From Lewinellaceae bacterium (GTDB taxonomy: Bacteria > Bacteroidota > Bacteroidia > Chitinophagales > Saprospiraceae): 64,000 nt of DNA. The stretch lies in assembly GCA_016708875.1 (NCBI GenBank), contig JADJFA010000002.1, positions 1 to 64,000 on the forward strand, in the 5' to 3' direction. Of the stretch, positions 37,517 to 47,621 are shown piece after piece (within the stretch, counting starts at the first letter, position 1; every line of letters begins with the position of its first letter). The notes beneath the pieces are model-generated. The model was not told the origin of the DNA. It worked only from the letters and a program-made list of their open reading frames with translations, and made no database searches. The translations under genes and the position numbers were made by a program.

Positions 37517-38698
37517 GTGGTTTCCTCAACTTTTTGGACATATTTACTGCTCATATTCAGCCAGTTAACTAATTTGGGTTCTGGCCAGATCATCCCGTTT
37601 GAGTGGAACGCCAATCCCAGGAGTAGTCTTTCTAACGGAACCTGTCCACGCCAGGTGTGCGTACCCCGAGCATTTACCTCTCCCGGCACTTCATTGGCAA
37701 GCACTCGGGCTGAGCGCAGCTGGCGTGGACAGGTTCCGTCAGAAAGACAAATCAACGCACTCACCCTGTTTCAACCCGACACCCTCCGTCGTTTCGAGTT
37801 TACCCATCCTCAAATGGGTACGGTGTTCCGATTGGTGATGTATGCTGAGTCCGAGTCACAAGCGCAAACCGCTGCGGCACAGGCATTTGCCGCCGTGGAT
37901 GCTATGAACGCAAGCATGAGCGATTACCTTCCAGAAAGTGAACTAAACAGACTTTGCCTCACGGCTGGAAGTGGAAAATCTGTTCCGGTTTCCGATGATC
38001 TATGGCAAATTTTAAAACTGTCCAATAAGTTTTCCCGGAAGAGCAACGGGGCCTTCGATGTTACTGTGGGGCCGCTTACCCGGCTTTGGCGCAGGGCGCG
38101 GAATTTGAAAGAATTGCCTGATTCCACAAGGGTTGAAGAGGCCCGACAATTGCTTGGTTTTCAAGATATTGTTTTCAAAAAAGGAAAAAAAATTGAACTC
38201 AAAAAAGCCGGAATGCGACTCGATTTGGGCGGCATTGCACAAGGCTACGCGGCAGATCGTTGTTTGGAAATTTTACGACAAAATCGAATTCCCCGGGCAC
38301 TGGCTGATGCAGGGGGGGATATTGCGTTGGGGGATGCTCCACCAAGCGAATCCGGTTGGGCGATTGAGATTCCGTCCAATAGTGTCGGGGTGACTCGAAG
38401 TCACCCCGACACTATGAAACAAACCCTTCGCCTGTCAAACTGCGGCATCACCACCTCTGGCGCAACTTTCCGATATTTGGAGGCCAATGGCAAGCGTTAT
38501 TCCCATATCGTTGACCCGCGCACAGGCTGGGCACTGACACACCCTGTGCTTGTAACCGTTCAGGCGCCTGATGCAACTACCGCCGACGCATGGGCTACAG
38601 CCATTAGCGTAATGGGCGCGTCAGACTGGAAAAAGTTGAAGCCAAAACACCGAACGCTTAAAGTTCAGCTAATCGAAATACCAATCACAAATCACTAA
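37517..38698 (+). CDS. apbE: FAD:protein FMN transferase with two hairpin insertions in frame
   Basis: 393 residues. ApbE attaches FMN to Thr of Nqr/Rnf-type proteins. The family core is clear: FTHPQMGTVFRLVMYAESES, then LGGIAQGYAADRCLEIL, ADAGGDIALGD, ITTSGATFRY and HIVDPRTGWAL with DATTADAWATAISVMG. An export signal (STFWTYLLLIFSQLTNLGSG) opens it. Residues about 37-77 are encoded by a 119-bp hairpin element (37,628-37,746), and residues about 288-300 by a 37-nt perfect hairpin (38,379-38,415). Neither segment belongs to ApbE, but both keep the frame. The last codons and stop (EIPITNH) fall in a CCAATCAC-type repeat. Confidence 0.9.
   Translation: MVSSTFWTYLLLIFSQLTNLGSGQIIPFEWNANPRSSLSNGTCPRQVCVPRAFTSPGTSLASTRAERSWRGQVPSERQINALTLFQPDTLRRFEFTHPQMGTVFRLVMYAESESQAQTAAAQAFAAVDAMNASMSDYLPESELNRLCLTAGSGKSVPVSDDLWQILKLSNKFSRKSNGAFDVTVGPLTRLWRRARNLKELPDSTRVEEARQLLGFQDIVFKKGKKIELKKAGMRLDLGGIAQGYAADRCLEILRQNRIPRALADAGGDIALGDAPPSESGWAIEIPSNSVGVTRSHPDTMKQTLRLSNCGITTSGATFRYLEANGKRYSHIVDPRTGWALTHPVLVTVQAPDATTADAWATAISVMGASDWKKLKPKHRTLKVQLIEIPITNH
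37628..37746. repeat. 119-bp hairpin element, copy 2 (inside apbE)
   Basis: The left arm 37,628-37,660 (CTTTCTAACGGAACCTGTCC...) and right arm 37,714-37,746 pair in 30 of 33 positions. The core contains GCGTACCCCGAGCATTT and GGCAAGCACTCGG, nearly the same words as in the element at 17,194-17,314. Confidence 0.8.
38379..38415. repeat. 37-nt perfect hairpin (inside apbE)
   Basis: ATAGTGTCGGGGTGACT (38,379-38,395), loop CGA, then the exact reverse complement to 38,415. It adds residues SVGVTRSHPDT between SGWAIEIPSN and LRLSNCGITTSG of ApbE. Confidence 0.85.
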
Positions 38699-38726
38699 TT
38701 ACCAATCACCAATTACCAATCACCAT
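38678..38726. repeat. CCAATCACC-type tandem repeat at the apbE 3' end
   Basis: Units such as AATTACCAATCACC occur twice at 38,697-38,724, after related units from 38,680. The words match the right arm of the array before pntAA (30,359-30,428). Confidence 0.6.
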
Positions 38727-38839
38727 CCCTCCCCTTTTTCGGGGAGACAAAAACCCTCGTTTTGGTGGATTGTAGGTAGGAAGCGGTTGCAGGCACTTTT
38801 GTGCCATCATTTCGCAACCACTTACTAAAAACATCCAGC

Positions 38840-41800
38840 ATGCGATTACTTTCTTACTTTCTGCTTTTGGGGTGCCTCACCCTCTTTTCTTCAGAACTTT
38901 TTGCCATCACTTTTGTCGGTGGCTTTGAAAACAACATTTGGGGAGACTTGCGCAACTGGTCACCCCAACAAGTGCCCGGTGGCGGCGACGAAGCAGTTGT
39001 GCCTATTGGAAAACTTGTCAACGTCAATGGCAACATCACCGTAGGTGCCCTTATTTTGGGTGGCACATTGGGCAACAACGCTGACCCTGATTCCAAACTT
39101 ACCATCAATACCAATTTCAGCTGGACTGACGGCACGGTTGCTTGTCCTGTCTATCTCTCACAAGGTTGTGCAAGCCTTTGGCAAGGTAGTTTGGGTCTTG
39201 GCGCCAATCTTTTCAATCATGGAGAAATAACGGTGAGCGCCAACGTCTCGGTTAATTATTCTGTACTAAAGAATGAAAGCGATGGTGTTATTAACCTTTC
39301 TGGTGGAGCCAAAATGGAGGTCTACAACAACCCGGCGATACTAGACAACTATGGCATTTTGAATCGTACTGGCGCAGGAGGGGGCACCTTTACAATTATA
39401 CTTGGGCACACCAACTATCTCGGGTCTCAAACGAACATTGAAGAAGGCGAACTCTTTTCTGCTAGCCTCGACAACTACGCACCCATCACCATTTCGGGCG
39501 GCGCGACTTTCCGTACCAACGACATGCGGATTTACAACGGAACCTCTATTACCGGGGGCGGCACGTTTGTTTCCAACAATAACGGGATTTACATGAATAA
39601 CACGGATCTCGTAACCATTGATGTTTCGGAAACCGAACTCAACAGCCAGGGTGTAAAACAATCCGGCCCCGTGACTTTTACCCAACATCTGAATTGGAAA
39701 GCAGGTACGATGTTCGCACAAGTCACCTTTGCAATGAGCTGTGTGGTAGACATTAATCCCGGCGGCGGGAAGGGTATTACCAATACCACCACAAATAATG
39801 GAACGATAAACGTGAACGACTCTTTTGGTTTTGACACGGGCCGCCTCGACAACAACGGCACAATGAACCTCAACGGTGCCTATACAAACGGGATTTATCA
39901 CGCTTCAGAAGGCATTCACAACTATGGTACAATTCAGAAACCTTTAGGTGCATTCGGTACATACAACATGGCAGTTCCCCTCTACAATGAATCCAGCGGC
40001 CACCTTCTAGTTCAGGAAGATGAGCTGTTTGTGAACTCCAATCTTTTCAACTCCGGCGAAATAATCGTAAACGCCGACGCCACCTTGCGCACCCATACAA
40101 CGGAATCCCGTAACGGCGGCACTTTCAGTGGCCCCGGCACTTTTATCCTACAAAACAGCGGCTTGAATGCCGTCAACACCAGCCCAATTTCCCTCGATTT
40201 CGCAGAAATAGTCCTGAACGCAAACATTGGCAACACGGGATCCGTCACCATTACTGGTCATGTAAATTGGACGCAGGGCGACCTGTCGGCTCCGGTCACT
40301 TTTGCTTCTGGCAGTGTGATAGACATGAATCCTGGCGGCAACCACGGGATCTCCGGGACGACAACAAACAATGGAACCTTCAACCTCAACACAAGTTTCA
40401 CCCTGAGTGCCGGGCATATTGACAATAATGGCCTTATGCTGCTAAACGGCGCCCACACTATTGGTATTTACTTCGGCACCCCCGGCATTTTCAACCATGG
40501 CACGGTTAAGAAAACAACGGGCAATTCAGGCGTTTTCAACATGGGCGTTCCACTTACCAATTATGCTGACGGTCAGGTAGTTGTAGAGGAAGGTGAACTG
40601 CACATCAGCTCAGTATTTACCAATTCAGGCAGCCTTAGTGTTGCAGTGAATACTATTTTCAAAGCAAACAAAACAGTAGTTGAAAACAGTGCTTCCTTTA
40701 CAGGAGCTGGCACTCTAATTTAATGTAAACTTTGGTGGCGGCACGGTGAACAACAACGGCACGCTCAACCTTGCTTCCGGCCTCAATTTTGGCAGCGGCA
40801 CTTTGAACAATACTGGCACAATGACGAATAACGCGGGCGGCAATGTGACGACTGGTTATTTTGTGAACAACACTGGTACCATCGCCGTGAATGGCGGGAC
40901 TTTTACCTTCTATTACGGCCTCTCCAACGCTGGCACCATTGACGTGGCCTCAGGCGCTAATGCCCGTCTGGAAAATTATAATCAGGATAATTCTTTTGGA
41001 GACGGATCTGTCCTGAGCGGCGCGGGCAGTTTCACATTGGAAGCCAATTGCACCATAAACGGAGTGGTAAATGTTGACATCGAGACCTTTATCTTAAACT
41101 CCCTTTATTACGGGTTCTACGGCACGGGAATTATGACGTTCAACCATAATTTTGATTGGCAGGCCGGAAGTGTGAACAATACAATCGTTATTTCCACTGG
41201 CAATTCGCTTAACCTGACAGGCCTTGGCTCCAAAATCCTCAATGGGACGCTCACGAACCACGGGACGGTGAACTGTGATTCAGATTTTTACACAGGCTAC
41301 GATGCCGTTGTGAACAATAACAGCAGCTTCAACCTGACGGGCGATAACATTTTTGGAGCTGGTTATGGTTTTGCCGGACAGTTCAACAACGCGGGAGTTT
41401 TGAACAAATCTTCGGCAGGCACACTCGTCTTCGGGATGTTTTTGAATAACCTATCAAGCGGCACTGGGTCCATACTAAATGGAGTCATGGAAGTTGGCAA
41501 ACTCGACAACGCGGGTAGTCTTGTCGTGTCAGAAAACGCTACTTTGACCATTAAATCTGGCAGCAATCTTTCGGGTGGAACGGTTAGCGGAATCGGTACA
41601 CTCCGTATTCAAGACAATGGTTGGCATCTGAGCAGTACCTTGGTTATCAATGGTTTGAATCTCGAAATTGCTGGAAACCTCACGGGTGATGCAGGGGCTA
41701 GCCTCGAAATAGAAAGCATGGCAAGCTGGTTTGGAGGCGATTTGGTCGTACCCTGCAACGTGGCAGCAAATGGCGTCCTCCATATTCCCGATGGCGGATA

Positions 41801-44800
41801 CCCATCACTTTCTGCTCCTTTGACCAATGAAGGCACTGTCAATTGCGACGTTGCGCTGTCTTCAAACGCCAATATTTCAAATACAGGAACACTTAACCTC
41901 GGTGGCAATTACAGCGGCTTTTTTGGTTCTGATTCTGACACGCTACACAATACGGGCATCATCAATGCCAACTCGATCTACTACAACTACCTGTATTTGA
42001 ATGTGGTAAACGACGGGACGATTGATATATTAACAGGTGTGGCGTATTTCAATTATGGCCTGGAACATAACCAGACCATCTCCATTGCTCAAGATGCAGA
42101 AATGTTTTTGTACGGCACTTGTGTTTTCAGCATCGGTTCAAGTGTAACAGGTACGGGCAGCATTACTTCGGATGGAACATTCACCCTGGAGGAAAATTTT
42201 TCGTTCTCTGGAGAAATGTTCCAAATTGGTGATGGAGCATTAATTGGCCCTGGTGAATTAACAGTGCATTCGGCCATGACCTGGCAGTACGGCGACATCG
42301 AAACAGATGTGGACATTGAATCTGGGGCTACCTTAATTATAGGTTATGACAACGGCGGTGGCGGTGGCAACAATTCCAGATCGCTGAATCTGTCTAATTC
42401 CGGTTTTACCCTGTACAACACCATCACCAACGATGGAACAACCACCCAAAACACCTACTATTATATGGACGGTGGCGCATTCGTGAACAACGGCACAATT
42501 GACATGGATAATGCCGGAATTTACGACGACAACGGAGGCGGTGGAACGTTCAGCAACAATGGGTTATGGAATGTTGAGAACAATTTTTCTACGGATATTA
42601 ATGCGACCAATGACGGTACACTTGCAGGGTCGGCCGACTTAAATTTCAGCATTGAATTATTCAATAATGGTATCTTAGTCCCGGGCAATTCAATCGGTCA
42701 AATGAGTTTTAGCCCGAATTATACCAACGGCTCAGAACTCCAAATTGAAATCGAGCACAACGATGGTCCTGGCTACGGACACGATTTTGTAACATCTGAT
42801 GGAAATATCCAACTGTATGGCAACCTGGTAGTGACCGAAACAGGCAGCCCTTACAACGCCCAATATGTAATCATGCAATGCAACGCTGGCCCGGGATGCC
42901 TGACCGGTACGTTTGCAAGTATTTCAATGCCGAGCGATTACACCATTGAATACACGGGCGAGCAGGTTATTTTGACCAAAGGAACACCAGCAACCATCAG
43001 TCCGGCAGATACGATGGTTTGCTATAACAGCCCTGTGACTTTGACAGCCTCGACGGGTGAATCTTATGCATGGAGTACTGGCGAAACGACTCAATCCATC
43101 GAAGTGATTGCCTACTATGACAACACCTATTCCGTATTGGTCACCGATGCCAATGGTGGAATATCAGCTGCTACGGCGAATGTGAATCTCTTTAGCACAC
43201 CATACGTTTATGTAGACCCCTACTATTCCGTTATTTGCGAAAACGAATCCGTGACGCTGACAGCTTATTCCTACAATAACGAGACCTATGAATGGAGCAC
43301 GGGCGAAAGCACCCAATCCATCAGTGTTTCTCCTGTCGGATATAGCATCTATACGGTCACTGCAACAGACGCCAATGGCTGCACTGCCTATTCTGATGCT
43401 TACGTGGATATTAGCGGTCAGGCAGCGGTACCGAATATTACAGGAGTTCCAAGCACCATTTGTCAAACAGATGTGCCTATTGATTTGCCCACAGTGCAGG
43501 ATGGTTATTATGGTGAATGGGCCGGGCCGGGTATTTTGTACAATGTGTTTGACCCGGCAGGACTTTCTGGCAATCAAAGCTTGACTTTTACACCATATAC
43601 AGGTCAGTGTGCTGCGCCAGCAACCTGGATAATAAATGTGGAGGGGGCTTCCACCTACTATCAGGATTCCGACGGTGATGGATTTGGGAATATTTCGATT
43701 CCGGAAACTTCGTGTACCCAACCCTCAGGCTACGTTTTGGATAATACCGATTGCGATGATTCAGATGCGGCGATTAATCCCAACGCCACAGAAATTTGCA
43801 ATGATTTGGATGATAACTGCGATGGCCAGATTGACGAAGGCGTTCAGTCCACATTCTACGCAGACGCGGATGGCGATGGCTATGGCAATGCCGCCGTTTC
43901 GCAAATGGCTTGTTCCGCGCCCTTAGGTTTTGTCAATGACAATACCGACTGCAATGACAATAATGCCCAAATCCACCCAGGCGCTGCAGAAGCCTGCAAT
44001 GGCTTTGATGACGACTGCGATGGCCTCCTGGACGAAGGCGTTATGAACACCTATTACGCTGACGCTGACGGGGATGGGTACGGGAATGCAGCCCTGTCGC
44101 AAGATGCTTGCTCGGCCCCGAATGGATATGTTTTGGACAATACCGATTGCGACGACACGAAGCCCGGTGTAAATCCAGGCGCCCCAGAAATTTGCAACGG
44201 TATGGACGACGATTGTGACGGCCTGGAAGACGAGGGTGTGCAATCCACTTTTTATGCAGATGCTGATTGGGACGGTTTTGGCGACGCGAACGTGACCATG
44301 CTATCCTGTGGGCCAGACGAAGGTTTTGTGGCCAACAATACCGACTGCGACGACACGAATCCTAACATTCACGATGGCGCACCGGAAATTTGCAACGGCC
44401 TTGACGACGACTGCGATGGCCTGGTAGATGAAGACGTGCTGTCTACCTTCTATGCAGACAATGATGGCGATGGCTATGGCGCTTTGAACATCACCACGCT
44501 AGCCTGCTCAGCCCCGCCAGGGTACGTCAATGACTCCAATGACTGCAATGACAGCAATGACCAAATCCACCCCGGCGCGCCGGAAACCTGCAATGGATTG
44601 GACGATGATTGTGATGGGCTGGTGGACGAAGGCGACATTTGTGATGGAGACGGCGACGGCTACACCATTGCTGAAGGCGACTGCGACGACACCAATCCCA
44701 ATATCTACCCTGGTGCAATTGAAATCTGCAACTATCTGGACGACGACTGCGATGGCTTAGTGGACGAAAATATAGGAACTACCTGGTACGCCGACGCAGA

Positions 44801-46655
44801 TGGCGATGGCTATGGAGATGCAACTGTATCGCAAATTGCTTGCAGCCAACCAGAAGGGTATGTCAATAATACCAATGACTGTAATGACGCCAATAACCAA
44901 ATTCACCCAGGCGCAACGGAAATTTGCAACGGCCTCGACGACAACTGTGACGGACAAGTGGATGAGACTACACTCAACCTCAACCTTTCTGCTGGAAACA
45001 TACTTTGCAATGGAGGCAGCACAACCATTACAGCCTCTGGCACAGGTGGAGCGCCTCCCTATTTGTACAGTTTCAATGGCGGCTCGTTTGGCACTTCCAA
45101 CAATTTCAGCGCCACGGCAGGAAGCCACGGCGTTACGATCAAAGATGCCAACAATTGCCTGGGTACCAATACCATAGACATTGATGAACCTGATGTTATA
45201 AGGATTGATCCAATCGAGATCACCCACGTGGCTTGTAGCGGCGGCAACACGGGAGCAGTCAATATCACCGTGTCGGGCGGAACAGGTACTTACACTTATC
45301 GTTGGTCCAACAACCGCACAACCCAAGACCTGGTAAATGTGTCGGGCAATACCTACAGCGTCACAGTTGCCGACGCAAATGCTTGTACCGCAAGCGCTTC
45401 TGCAACAGTAAACCCTCGCTTGGCATTGACCTTGACAAAAACCAATGTCATCTGCAATGGCGGTTCAGACGGAACGGCCAGCGCAACAGCCACTGCTGGA
45501 ACACCTGATTACAACTATGAATGGAGCAATGGCGAGACGACGGAGACCATTACAGGCCTTTCTGCCGGAACTTATACCTGCACCGTTATGGACGCCTTGG
45601 GATGTACCCGCAGCAAGTCCATTCACGTCGGTCAACCCTCTACCATCGGCATAACCGGGATAGTGACAAAAGTCGCTTGTCACGGTGCCGCAAGTTGCTC
45701 GATCGCCATCACCATCAACAACGGCGTTGCGCCTTTCACATACAACTGGAGCGATGGCGCAAGCACTGAAGACCGAAGTGGTCTTGAAGCAGGGTCATAC
45801 ACCCTTTCTGTTACGGACGCCAACGGATGCACCCGCGAAAAGAGCTTCAACGTGACCCAGCCTACCGCACTAACATTGAACCTGAGTGTGGACAATGTGA
45901 ACTGCCACGGTGCAGCAGACGGAGCAATTTTGGCCAGTGTCACAGGCGGGGTCAAGTTTTCAAATTCAAATCTTTGCAAAGCCGAACGCTACTGTTTTGA
46001 ATGGAGCCGCGGCGATACGGCACGTATCACTTCGGGGCTTGAAACCGGGATTTACACTGTTTCGGTTACGGATGCCAATGGTTGCAGCATTGTAGGGTCG
46101 GCTACTGTCACTGAACCAAGTTTGCTGGAAATCACCGAAGTTTTGGTGGAATCCTTGCCCAACGGAAAATACAAGTTGACTGTGACGGCAGAAGGCGGAA
46201 CGCCAACGTACAAATACCGGCGAATCCCAGGCGGAAGTTACCAGAACTCCAATGTGTTCAACAACGTGCCATCGGGTACTTATGAAATTGTGGTGCGCGA
46301 CCTTAATTTATGCACCGATACAACCACGGTGGACCTGGGCAATGCTGGCAGGCCCGGAAACCCTGACGAGCGTCAGGATACCGGCGACGTACTGATACTG
46401 GATGCTACCAACCCTATATTGGCCTATCCAAACCCTGCTTCCGAACGTTTCCATTTGCTTGTGGAAAAAGAATACACACAAGCCAATGTGCTGATCTTCA
46501 ATGCTCAAGGGCAATTGATGGATGAACGGAATTTTGAAGCAAACGCCGATCTTGGAAGCTATGAAGTGAATACCTGGAAGAGCGGGTTATACTTGATAGT
46601 GGTCCATTTAGATGGCGAACGCTTTGTGCAAAAAGTGATGGTTGCAGGCAGGTAG
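38840..46655 (+). CDS. Giant T9SS surface protein with MopE-like and SprB repeats (one frame break)
   Basis: Start ATG 38,840 gives the signal LLSYFLLLGCLTLFSSELFA. The frame breaks near 40,720 and resumes as NVNFGGGTVNNNGTLNLASG; bridged, the protein has about 2,600 residues. Residues 25 to about 1,380 are solenoid-like repeats of NNGTIN/NTGTL type. Two Ig-like segments follow (YAWSTGETTQSIEV, YEWSTGESTQSISV). At 43,652-44,970 lie seven MopE-like repeats of about 50-60 residues with DADGDGYG, NTDCDDTNPNIHPGAPEICN and GLDDDCDG, rich in Asp and Cys and probably Ca- or metal-binding. About five SprB repeats and a T9SS type A tail (ILAYPNPASERFHLL; WKSGLYLIVVHLDGERFVQK) end it. It is a likely adhesin or gliding-type surface protein. 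Confidence 0.88.
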
Positions 46656-46716
46656 CGCGAAATTCATTTCGCAAACTGCCAGGAGAAATTCATTTCACAA
46701 GGATGTTTTTATGTTC

Positions 46717-46762
46717 AACAAGGGCTGTTCTGGGCGACCAGGATGGCCCTTGTTCGTTTTCT
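46717..46762 (+). terminator. Intrinsic terminator after the giant protein gene
   Basis: AACAAGGGC (46,717-46,725) pairs with GCCCTTGTT (46,746-46,754), with an inner CTGG/CCAG stem, followed by CGTTTTCT. Confidence 0.6.
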
Positions 46763-46824
46763 CGCCAATCCTTCTATTAACTTTTAATTTTGGCGAGATA
46801 TTTGTGATTGTTTTAAAAAAAATC

Positions 46825-46853
46825 TTGGCAGTTTAAAATCCTACTTACCTTGT
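46825..46853 (+). promoter_or_regulatory. Promoter of leader A
   Basis: TTG at 46,825-46,827, an 18-base spacer and TACCTTGT at 46,846-46,853 fit the Bacteroidota -33/-7 pattern. The distance from the -7 box to the conserved TAATCC of the leader (17 bases) is the same as at 61,076, which supports both boxes. Confidence 0.5.
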
Positions 46854-46859
46854 CCCGAT

Positions 46860-47088
46860 TTTCGTTATTTTAATCCGTTTCTCATGAAAATGTGTCTGTA
46901 GGTATTGCCCTTTTGGGCAGGAACAAGACCCTACCCGCTCCACTTTTTCAGCAAAGTTTTCCAATCCGATTTGTTTTCATCTCACCACTCTGGTGTTGAG
47001 ATGGAATTGTGTTTTATCCCTTACAAACCATGTTTGGAATACATGCCTGTGTTTTGTTTTTGCTGAATCTTTATATTTAATTTTTCTC
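46860..47088 (+). ncRNA. Putative structured 5' leader A
   Basis: A leader of about 230 bases before ATG 47,089. It shares with leader B (61,090-61,348) the words TAATCC, TGAAAA.GTG, AGGT.TTG, CTTTTTCA, TTCC.ATCCGATTT..TTTCATC and AATTTGTGTTT-like ends, in the same order. Hairpin 1 has TGCCC-tttt-GGGCA and hairpin 2 pairs CATCTCA with TGAGATG. In leader B the same positions pair with other bases, so the pairing is conserved rather than the sequence. It matches no riboswitch class I know. Confidence 0.6.
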
Positions 47089-47547
47089 ATGAAAAGAAAT
47101 TGTCTACACCTTCCACACACTTCTTGTTTTTTTGTGATGGTCGCAATTTTAAGTTGTGCCTTCCTCAGTTTCTCCTCTACCACACTTTCAGCTCAAGCCA
47201 CTGCCTCAGTGGCTGCACCCATTTCGGTTGAGGACCTTCCTCATGAGCCGCAATGGAAATCGTCTGTGGAATATTCAGCCGTTTTAGCTAGTGAGCGTGC
47301 AAATGCTGCGCAATCTCTTGCGGCCCCTACTACAAAAGAACTGGAGTTTGCCTTGTACACGGGGTACGACCGAATGCTTGGCTATATGGAAGCCGACATG
47401 GCCGCAGGGGTTCCTATCGAGAAAATTGCCGTGAACAACTTCATCAAGGTGAACCAGGAAGCAATTTCTGACCCTGCATTGGTCAATATGCAAGCAGCTG
47501 AATTCAATGCTTTATTTGAGGCATTGCTGGTGATGCTGCACCAATAA
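47089..47547 (+). CDS. Small exported protein of unknown function
   Basis: 152 residues from ATG 47,089, whose context TTTAATTTTTCTCATGAAAA matches the start of the gene behind leader B. A 32-codon upstream extension to 46,993 would translate the leader and is rejected. The N-terminus (CFFVMVAILSCAFLSFSSTT, then LSAQ) is a signal peptide. The mature part is helical (YTGYDRMLGYMEADMAAGVP) and not recognised. It is followed after 74 bases by a giant surface protein gene. Confidence 0.7.
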   Translation: MKRNCLHLPHTSCFFVMVAILSCAFLSFSSTTLSAQATASVAAPISVEDLPHEPQWKSSVEYSAVLASERANAAQSLAAPTTKELEFALYTGYDRMLGYMEADMAAGVPIEKIAVNNFIKVNQEAISDPALVNMQAAEFNALFEALLVMLHQ

Positions 47548-47570
47548 TTCCGTAGCAGAAGTCTTTTTTT

Positions 47571-47601
47571 CAATGCAAAAGCATTGGATAATCCAATTTT
47601 T
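47571..47601 (+). terminator. Tandem small hairpins with T run
   Basis: CAATGC-aaaa-GCATTG, overlapping the palindrome ATTGGATAATCCAAT and followed by TTTTT. It lies 24 bases after the stop of the small exported gene and 20 bases before ATG 47,622, so it could be a terminator or an attenuator between the two genes. Confidence 0.5.
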
Positions 47602-47621
47602 CATCCTCGTAATTAATTGTC

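Noticed and set aside
43652..44970. DNA-level repeats considered as a CRISPR or satellite
   Set aside because: They are coding repeats of the MopE-like protein part, with period and variation set by the protein.
46846..46853. A sigma-70 type -10/-35 promoter at leader A
   Set aside because: No TTGACA/TATAAT pair fits; the Bacteroidota-type boxes match better.
46887..46904. Short upstream ORF in leader A (ATG AAA ATG TGT CTG TAG)
   Set aside because: Leader B has CTG in place of the ATG, so the small ORF is not conserved.
46860..47088. Leader A as a known riboswitch (c-di-GMP, SAM, TPP, cobalamin)
   Set aside because: None of the conserved words of these classes that I know is present.
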